DNA of 8,949 nt from Phycisphaerales bacterium (GTDB taxonomy: Bacteria > Planctomycetota > Phycisphaerae > Phycisphaerales > UBA1924): positions 1 through 8,949 of the forward strand of contig JAUXUZ010000202.1 of the NCBI GenBank assembly GCA_030680655.1. Reading direction: 5' to 3'. This document shows, one piece after another, positions 1-4,733 of this stretch. Each line of letters opens with the position of its first letter. Position 1 is the first letter of the stretch. The notes beneath the pieces were generated by a model. It worked only from the letters and a program-made list of their open reading frames with translations, did no database searches and was not told where the DNA came from. The position numbers and the translations under genes are program-made.

Positions 1-666
1 GGCGTTCTCGGCGAAGCGGCAGGCGTCGAGGAAGAGCGGCAACCGGTGACGGTCGCACACGGCTCGCACCGCGCGGATGTTCTCCAGGCTCACGGGTTGA
101 CCGCCGCTGGTGTTGTTGGTCACCGTGAGCATGACCAGTGGGATCCGCTCGCGCCCGACCCTGGTGATCAACGCTTCCAGCGCGGCGACGTCCATGTTGC
201 CCTTGAAAGGATGGCGGTTCCTGGCATCGGCGGCCTCAGGTATCGGGAGGTTGATGGCCTCCGCGCCGGTGTGCTCGATGTTGGCGCGGGTGGTGTCGAA
301 GTGGGCGTTGTTCGGGACGACCATGCCCTTGCCGCCCACAAGCTCAAAGAGAATCCGTTCGCTGGCACGCCCCTGGTGGGTCGGGACGAAGTGCTCAAAC
401 CCCATGAGGTCCGCCAGTACTCCCTTGAGCCGGTAGTACGACTCGCTGCCCGCGTACGACTCGTCACCGCGCATGATCCCCGCCCACTGCTCGCTGCTCA
501 TGGCGCTGGCGCCCGAGTCGGTGAGGAGGTCAATGATGACGTCGTTGCCGTGGAGCAGGAACGGGTTGTAGTGGGCCGCGCGCAGGAGGTCACCGCGCTG
601 CGCAGGGGTGGTCATCCGGATCGGTTCGACCGACTTGATCCGGAAAGGCTCGATGATCGTCTTCAT
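1..666 (-). CDS. tnaA: tryptophanase / tyrosine phenol-lyase family enzyme, N-terminal 222 residues (partial)
   Basis: PLP-dependent beta-eliminating lyase of fold type I. Tryptophanase splits L-tryptophan into indole, pyruvate and ammonia; the sister enzyme tyrosine phenol-lyase releases phenol from tyrosine. The frame opens at ATG 666 and is still open at base 1, so about half of a usual ~460-residue protein is present and the PLP lysine is outside. Visible family signatures are EPFRIKSVE (6-14), FIDLLTDSG-like IIDLLTDSG (44-52), MRGDESYAGS (65-74), PTHQGR (95-100), VTNNTSGGQPVS (182-193) and DACRFAENA (214-222). N185, D214 and R217 match the cofactor-binding Asn, Asp and Arg of the family. 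Residues 123-124 are Phe-Asp: tryptophanases have Asp here, whereas tyrosine phenol-lyase has Thr, so tryptophanase is the better guess. The selective C-terminal residues are not visible. No clear Shine-Dalgarno precedes the ATG. It lies 131 bp downstream of nadE on the same strand and has its own promoter candidate. Confidence 0.9.
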   Translation of the reverse strand, partial: MKTIIEPFRIKSVEPIRMTTPAQRGDLLRAAHYNPFLLHGNDVIIDLLTDSGASAMSSEQWAGIMRGDESYAGSESYYRLKGVLADLMGFEHFVPTHQGRASERILFELVGGKGMVVPNNAHFDTTRANIEHTGAEAINLPIPEAADARNRHPFKGNMDVAALEALITRVGRERIPLVMLTVTNNTSGGQPVSLENIRAVRAVCDRHRLPLFLDACRFAENA

Positions 667-699
667 GGTGCTGCAGGCCCGGGCGGGTGCGAGAGAAGG

Positions 700-789
700 C
701 TATCTGCAGATCATAGCACAACCGGATATCATTGTCTTTTTGTCGTGCATTTCAATCCAGCTCGGCCGCTCCCTTGCTGCAGAGGTCAT
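700..789 (-). CDS. possible 29-residue leader peptide upstream of the tryptophanase gene (speculative)
   Basis: A short open frame starts at ATG 789, 8 nt after the nadE stop, and ends at TAG 702-700, 33 nt before the tryptophanase ATG. Its product has one Trp at position 11 and reads SWIEMHDKK around it. In Enterobacteria the tryptophan-sensing leader TnaC also has one key Trp followed closely by Asp (WFNID) and sits just upstream of tnaA. Here the Trp-to-Asp distance is one residue longer and the functional C-terminal Pro of TnaC is missing. The upstream AACGAGCG is a poor ribosome binding site. After its stop the transcript is C-rich up to the tryptophanase start, as a Rho-loading site might be. 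The frame would only be transcribed from upstream, since the promoter candidate lies inside it. Chance is quite possible. Confidence 0.18.
   Translation of the reverse strand: MTSAARERPSWIEMHDKKTMISGCAMICR
710..738 (-). promoter_or_regulatory. sigma70-like promoter candidate for the tryptophanase gene
   Basis: On the minus strand AAGACA (738-733) is followed, after a 17-nt spacer, by TATGAT (715-710). The -10 matches the consensus at 5 of 6 bases and is preceded by TGC, the extended -10 motif TGn. The -35 matches 4 of 6. This would give a leader of about 37 nt before ATG 666. A perfect 10-bp palindrome ATCTGCAGAT (702-711) overlaps the edge of the -10 and the expected start point, where a repressor could act. 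The surrounding stretch is clearly more AT-rich than the coding DNA. Confidence 0.45.
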
Positions 790-797
790 CGCTCGTT

Positions 798-2624
798 CTA
801 CAGCCCTTGCTCTGGCCGGTACCCCTGCGCGATCGGCACGCGCCGGCCTGAGCCAAACGCAACCGTCGTCACCTTCAGCCCGACCGCCGCCTGCTTGCGC
901 TTGTACTCGGCGAGGTCGATCAGCCGCACCACCCGCTTCACTGTTGCGGCGTCGGCTCGCACCAGCGCGCCGGGTGCCGACATCTCGTCAAGGATGTGGC
1001 GCGGGCTCTGCCGGCGCGTCACATAGCGCTCGATGATCTCGTCGAGCACGTCGTAGGGGGGCAGGGAGTCCTGGTCGGTCTGGTTGGGGCGGAGCTCGGC
1101 GCTCGGCGGCTTGGTGATCGACGCATCGGGGATCGGCGACGAGCACAGGCCCTCGATGCCGAGCGACTGATAGTGACCGCTCATCCACCGCGCGAGCCGG
1201 TAGACCAGCGTCTTGGGCACATCGCTGATCACCGCGAGCCCGCCGTTCATGTCACCGTAGAGCGTGGCGTAGCCGACGGCCATCTCGCTCTTGTTGCCCG
1301 TTGTGAGCAGGATGTGCCCGAACTTGTTCGAGAGCGCCATCAGGATCGTGCCGCGCAGACGCGACTGGAGATTCTCCTCCGTCACGTCGGGCGGCCTTCC
1401 GGCAAAGACGGGTTCGAGCGTCGCTTCCAAAGCGGCGACGCCCCGCTCGATCGGAACCGTCGAGTAATGAACGCCCAGCCGCGCAGCCAGATCGACCGCA
1501 TCGGTCTGCGAGCCCGCCGATGAGTACCGCGAAGGGAGCGCCACGCCGTGCACGCTGCGCGGCCCAAGAGCCGCGGCGGCCAGCACCGCGAACCCCGCCG
1601 ACTCGATTGCGCCGGAGAGCCCTTTGACGGCCGTCTTGAACCCCGTTTTGCGGCAATAGTCCCTCACGCCCAGCACCAGCGCGCGGAAGAGCGTCTCCTC
1701 GGTCGCCACCGTCAACAGCGAATCAACCGCACCGCCCGAAAGCACCGGCAGCGCGGGCCGCGCCACTCCCAGCCCCGCGTCGCTGACCGCGAGCGGAAGG
1801 TCAACCACCGTGAGGGCCTCCTCAAAGCACGGCCCGGCTGCGAGGAGCTCGCCGCCCGGCCCGACCACGCACGCCGAGCCGTCGAACACCAGCTCGTCGT
1901 TGCCGCCGACTTGATTGACGGCGGCGATGTGCACGCCGCGCTTCACGGCGTGGTGTCGCAGCAGCGCCCGCTGGGCTGCGCCCATGCCGATGCGGAAAGG
2001 GCTGGCGCTGGGGTTGATGATCAGCTGCGCCCCCGCCGCTGCCAACGCGTCGACGGGGTCTGCGGCATCGAAGTAGCGCTCCGCGAAGCCCACATCCTGC
2101 CCGCGCCACAGGTCCTCGCAGATCGACAGCCCGACCCGAACGCCCGCAACATCGACAACCACCGCCCGGTCGCCAGGCACGAAGTACCTGTTCTCGTCGA
2201 AGACGTCGTAGGTCGGCAGCAGCCGCTTGTCGTAGTAGTCGATCAGCCTTCCGTCGCGGTAGACGAGCAGGCTGTTCGCAAGCCTGCGAGAAGCGCTACC
2301 ACCCCCACCGCCTGCGTCATCCCCCTTCAGCGGCAGCGGCACGCCGAAGACGAGCGTGAGCCCCTTTGAGTGCTCTTCGCCGAGGCGCTTGGCCGCGGCG
2401 GACGCGGCCTCGACAAACCCCTCCTGAAGCAGCAGGTCTTTCGGCGGGTAACCGGTGAGCGCAAGCTCCGGGAACACGACAAGGTCGGCCGCCTGCTCCC
2501 GCGCCTGGCGGGTGAACCGCGCGATCAGGGCGGCGTTGCCGTCGATGTCACCGATGGTCGGGTTGATCTGAGCGAGGGCGAGGCGCACGGGGTGTGAGGA
2601 TAGAGACGGAATCGGTGAGAGCAC
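798..2624 (-). CDS. nadE: glutamine-dependent NAD+ synthetase (two-domain NadE) with altered ATP loop
   Basis: Cytosolic last step of NAD biosynthesis: nicotinic acid adenine dinucleotide is amidated to NAD+ with ATP, using ammonia from glutamine. The 608 residues hold an N-terminal nitrilase-like glutaminase domain (about 13-280) and a C-terminal synthetase domain (about 310-600). The Glu-Lys-Cys triad is visible: E53 in FPELALTGYPP, K133 in YDKRLLPTYD and C169 in SICEDLW. Synthetase signatures are also present: PSRYSSAGS (364-372), TTGNKSEMAVGYATLYGDM (441-459), DVPKTLVYRLARW (468-480) and KPPSAELRPNQTDQDSLPPY (505-524). The pyrophosphatase loop, normally SGGIDS, reads SGAIES (337-342). A Gly5 run at 105-109 looks like a surface-loop insertion. 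I chose GTG 2624 because GAGGAAGGG stands just before it; GTG 2585 would begin at the usual family start (VRLALAQ) but has no ribosome site. It probably shares a transcript with the ATPase gene 73 bp upstream. Confidence 0.93.
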   Translation of the reverse strand: MLSPIPSLSSHPVRLALAQINPTIGDIDGNAALIARFTRQAREQAADLVVFPELALTGYPPKDLLLQEGFVEAASAAAKRLGEEHSKGLTLVFGVPLPLKGDDAGGGGGSASRRLANSLLVYRDGRLIDYYDKRLLPTYDVFDENRYFVPGDRAVVVDVAGVRVGLSICEDLWRGQDVGFAERYFDAADPVDALAAAGAQLIINPSASPFRIGMGAAQRALLRHHAVKRGVHIAAVNQVGGNDELVFDGSACVVGPGGELLAAGPCFEEALTVVDLPLAVSDAGLGVARPALPVLSGGAVDSLLTVATEETLFRALVLGVRDYCRKTGFKTAVKGLSGAIESAGFAVLAAAALGPRSVHGVALPSRYSSAGSQTDAVDLAARLGVHYSTVPIERGVAALEATLEPVFAGRPPDVTEENLQSRLRGTILMALSNKFGHILLTTGNKSEMAVGYATLYGDMNGGLAVISDVPKTLVYRLARWMSGHYQSLGIEGLCSSPIPDASITKPPSAELRPNQTDQDSLPPYDVLDEIIERYVTRRQSPRHILDEMSAPGALVRADAATVKRVVRLIDLAEYKRKQAAVGLKVTTVAFGSGRRVPIAQGYRPEQGL

Positions 2625-2626
2625 AG

Positions 2627-2635
2627 CCCTTCCTC
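2627..2635 (-). promoter_or_regulatory. ribosome binding site deciding the nadE start
   Basis: On the minus strand GAGGAAGGG ends 2 nt before GTG 2624, with its GAGG core 7 nt from the start codon. It favours this GTG over the internal GTG at 2585, which is preceded by a pyrimidine-rich stretch with no purine-rich site. Confidence 0.6.
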
Positions 2636-2697
2636 AATCCCGGCCCCCTTCGCCATCTGGGCAACGAACAGCCCGCCAACGAGCCTTCCAGACGGGT

Positions 2698-4326
2698 TCA
2701 GACCTTGCGATCCAGCAGGCGGTACTGCACCGCCTCGGCGACGTGAGCGACCTGGAGGACGTCCACGCCCTCCAGATCGGCGATGGTGCGGGCCACGCGC
2801 CGGATCTTGTCGTACGCCCGCGCGCTCAGCCCAAGCTCGGTGATCGCCTGCCCGAGCACCGAGCGCGCCTCCTCGGTCATGGGCGCGAGGGTGTCGAGCT
2901 TGCGGGCGCTCAGCCGCGCGTTGGGCGTGGCCGGCCCCTGCCGCGCGGACTGTCGCTGCCGCGCCGCGAGCACCTGTGCCCGCATCGCCGCTGAATCGGT
3001 GCCGCGGGGGCCGCTCTGGCCCGAGAGCTGCTTGAACGGAACGGCCGGCGCTTCGATGTGCACGTCGATCCGATCGATCAGCGGCCCGCTGAGCTTGGCG
3101 AGGTACTTGTCCATCTCGCGCCGGCCCGCGTCACCCTTGGGCATGTCACCCTTGGGCGTGGGGTTCATCGCGGCCACGAGCATGAAGTCTGCCGGGAAGC
3201 GCGGGGCCGAGTGGCTCCGAGCGATCGTCACCTGCTGGTCCTCCAGCGGTTGACGCAGCGTCTCGAGCACGCCGCGCGGGAACTCGGCCAGTTCGTCGAG
3301 GAAGAGCACACCCCGGTGAGCGAGCGAGACCTCTCCCGGGCGCGGAACGACGCCGCCACCGATGATCGCCGCCGCAGACGCGGTGTGGTGCGGTGTCCGC
3401 ACCGGGCGCGCGGTGACCAGCCCGACGCCCGCGGGGAGCATGCCCGCGGCCGAATAGATCCGCGTGATCTCGATCGCCTCGGAGGCGACCAGGGGCGGCA
3501 GAACGCCCGGAAACGCCTTGGCCATCATGCTCTTGCCGGTGCCGGCGGGCCCGAGCATGAGGATGTTGTGCGCCCCCGCCGCCGCGACGACGATGGCCCG
3601 CTTGACGGCCTCCTGGCCGCGCACGTCACCAAAGTCCACCTCCGTGCTCGCGGTGGCGAGCATGGACTCAATGTCCAGCGGCGGGTGCGGTTCGTATGGC
3701 AACTCGCCGCGCACCAGGCCGACCACCTCGGCGAGGGTGGCGCAGCCGACGGCGTCGATCCCCGGTACGACCGCCGCCTCGGCGGCGTTGTCGCGCGGCA
3801 CGATCACACCGCGCAGCCCACGGCTCTTGGCGAGAGCCGCCATCGCGATGACGCCCTTGACCGGGCGCAGGCGACCGTCAAGGGCCAACTCGCCGGCGAT
3901 GAGGAACTCGCGCAGGTCCAGCGGCTCGTTGATCGGCTCATGGTCTGGCCCCAGCGCCACACCCGTGGCGGCCTGCGATGCACGCACGCCCGGCTTGATC
4001 GTTGACTTTGAACGGCGTGTCTTCACCGGCGACGTGTCGAGCACGCCGCACACAACCAGCAGCCCGACGGCGATTGGCAGGTCGTACGACGGCCCTTCCT
4101 TCTTCACGTCCGCGGGCGCAAGGTTGATCAGCACGTTCCCACCCGCGGGCGAGTAGCCGCTGTTGGTGAGCGCCGAGCGAACCCGCTGAATGGACTCCTT
4201 CACCGCGGCGTCGGGCAGGCCGACGACGGTCTGTTTGTCCAACTGCGTGTCGTCAACGTCGATCTCCACTTCGCATGGAAGTGCATCAACGCCGAGCATG
4301 AGGTACGACTGCACACGGGCGAGCAT
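2698..4326 (-). CDS. comM: ComM/YifB family AAA+ ATPase (Mg-chelatase-like)
   Basis: The family includes ComM, a hexameric helicase that drives branch migration during integration of transforming DNA; many members, often called YifB, are uncharacterised. The 542 residues are in family order: an N-terminal domain with the typical start MLARVQSY and GLPDAAVKESIQRVRSAL (36-53); an AAA+ core with Walker A GPAGTGKS (259-266), Walker B GVLFLDELAEF (339-349) and SGPLIDRID (413-421); and a C-terminal helical domain with SARAYDKIRRVARTIADL (501-518). The open frame extends 60 codons upstream to 4506, but that part is unlike the family, so ATG 4326 is taken; no clear ribosome site is seen. Two oddities stand out. 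About 42 extra residues (97-138) lie before the GELALDGRLRPV motif. The usual CPCG and following cysteines after AAMNP are replaced by TPKGDMPKGD (389-398). The exact role here is inferred from the family only. Confidence 0.92.
   Translation of the reverse strand: MLARVQSYLMLGVDALPCEVEIDVDDTQLDKQTVVGLPDAAVKESIQRVRSALTNSGYSPAGGNVLINLAPADVKKEGPSYDLPIAVGLLVVCGVLDTSPVKTRRSKSTIKPGVRASQAATGVALGPDHEPINEPLDLREFLIAGELALDGRLRPVKGVIAMAALAKSRGLRGVIVPRDNAAEAAVVPGIDAVGCATLAEVVGLVRGELPYEPHPPLDIESMLATASTEVDFGDVRGQEAVKRAIVVAAAGAHNILMLGPAGTGKSMMAKAFPGVLPPLVASEAIEITRIYSAAGMLPAGVGLVTARPVRTPHHTASAAAIIGGGVVPRPGEVSLAHRGVLFLDELAEFPRGVLETLRQPLEDQQVTIARSHSAPRFPADFMLVAAMNPTPKGDMPKGDAGRREMDKYLAKLSGPLIDRIDVHIEAPAVPFKQLSGQSGPRGTDSAAMRAQVLAARQRQSARQGPATPNARLSARKLDTLAPMTEEARSVLGQAITELGLSARAYDKIRRVARTIADLEGVDVLQVAHVAEAVQYRLLDRKV
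3130..3159 (-). repeat. 15-bp tandem duplication inside the ComM-like gene
   Basis: Two adjacent 15-bp units (3130-3144 and 3145-3159) match at 14 of 15 bases. They encode the repeated PKGDMPKGD segment at about residues 391-398, in the loop where the family normally carries CPCG. The repeat is in frame, so it adds five residues without breaking the protein. Confidence 0.8.
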
Positions 4327-4351
4327 GGCCGCAAGTGTACCGAACGAAGGG

Positions 4352-4381
4352 CGAAAATGCACGAGCCCGTGTGCAATTTCG
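4352..4381. repeat. imperfect 30-bp inverted repeat next to the ATPase start, followed by a T run
   Basis: Arms 4352-4362 and 4371-4381 pair at 10 of 11 positions around one central A-A mismatch, with an 8-nt spacer. The repeat lies 26-55 bp upstream of the ATPase ATG. In the plus direction it is followed after TCA C by seven T (4386-4392), the layout of a Rho-independent terminator; no plus-strand gene ends here, so it would block antisense read-through toward the operon at 4734. In the minus direction it would fold in the leader of the ATPase mRNA or act as a protein-binding palindrome. The stem is not GC-rich at its base, so terminator strength is doubtful. Confidence 0.45.
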
Positions 4382-4401
4382 TCACTTTTTTTGGGTGTGA
4401 C
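4381..4401. repeat. short hyphenated palindrome GTCAC-N11-GTGAC
   Basis: GTCAC (4381-4385) and GTGAC (4397-4401) flank an 11-bp T-rich spacer. It directly adjoins the larger inverted repeat at 4352-4381. The geometry would suit a dimeric regulator, but five-base arms are short and may be chance. Confidence 0.25.
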
Positions 4402-4430
4402 AGCGGCACGCAGTGCTCTGCGGCTCGCGG

Positions 4431-4466
4431 CAATCGGCTTTCTGGCTCCTTGCGCAGAGCCGATTG
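4431..4466. repeat. 9-bp perfect inverted repeat in the divergent spacer
   Basis: CAATCGGCT (4431-4439) and AGCCGATTG (4458-4466) are exact reverse complements. Inside them CTG (4442-4444) and CAG (4455-4457) extend the stem by three pairs after a two-base bulge, leaving a 10-nt loop. There is no T run after it on either strand, so an operator or an mRNA leader hairpin is more likely than a terminator. Confidence 0.45.
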
Positions 4467-4724
4467 TCCATACCCCATGCCCGCGGAGCCCAAGTCTTGT
4501 GAACAACCGTGATCAACTGGGAGGGCCGACCTCCGTCTCAACACGCGGCGGACGGCCGGGCCACGCGGGTGCCAGCACCGGGCGTGCACAAACAGCAATG
4601 CAAACGCCGCTTCAACCGGTGCGATGAAACCGTGGGCGTTCGATTGGCCTTGCCGATACAGTGGAGTTGTTGCTGCGCCCGGTGGCGCCCGCAATCACGC
4701 GTCGTGCCCGGGCTCTGTCCCGGC

Positions 4725-4730
4725 GGAGGG
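4725..4730 (+). promoter_or_regulatory. ribosome binding site deciding the antiporter start
   Basis: GGAGGG lies 3 nt before ATG 4734, a slightly short but usable spacing. It supports this start over the in-frame ATG at 4509, whose 75-codon extension is Arg/Pro/Cys-rich, not membrane-like, and absent from the antiporter family. Confidence 0.65.
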
Positions 4731-4733
4731 GCA

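Larger units (their letters stand above)
4327..4733. other. divergent intergenic region between the ATPase gene and the ion-transport operon
   Basis: These 407 bp separate two genes read outward. Open frames run into it from both sides, but the translated extensions do not resemble either family and contain no recognisable motif. It should hold promoters for both transcripts, yet I found no convincing -35/-10 pair for either direction. The part nearest the ATPase (4350-4400) is richer in A and T and contains inverted repeats listed separately. The half nearer the antiporter (4500-4720) shows no structure that I can support apart from the ribosome site. Confidence 0.7.

Noticed and set aside
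667..797. Terminator after nadE.
   Set aside because: No GC-rich hairpin followed by a T run on the minus strand; the three CTGCAG sites are scattered and not arranged as a stem with a U tract.
46..1026. Long plus-strand open frame antisense to the lyase and NAD synthetase.
   Set aside because: Arg/Val/Gly-rich translation typical of the reverse strand of GC-rich genes; the minus strand carries clear protein families throughout.
1719..1739. SGGAVDS in the NAD synthetase linker (residues 296-302), resembling the missing ATP loop SGGxDS.
   Set aside because: It has one extra residue between Gly and Asp, lies before the first synthetase helix rather than after the first strand, and the true loop position is occupied in register by SGAIES. 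Best read as a coincidence in the linker.
4327..4506. 60-codon N-terminal extension of the ComM-like ATPase.
   Set aside because: The family begins at MLARVQSY; the extension contains the inverted repeats and has no family similarity.
4498..4506. TGTGAACAA as a DnaA box, suggesting an origin.
   Set aside because: Only a partial match, single copy, no AT-rich unwinding region and no origin-type neighbours.
4509..4733. 75-codon N-terminal extension of the antiporter from ATG 4509.
   Set aside because: The residues are basic and Pro/Cys-rich, not membrane-like, and a ribosome site GGAGGG stands before ATG 4734.
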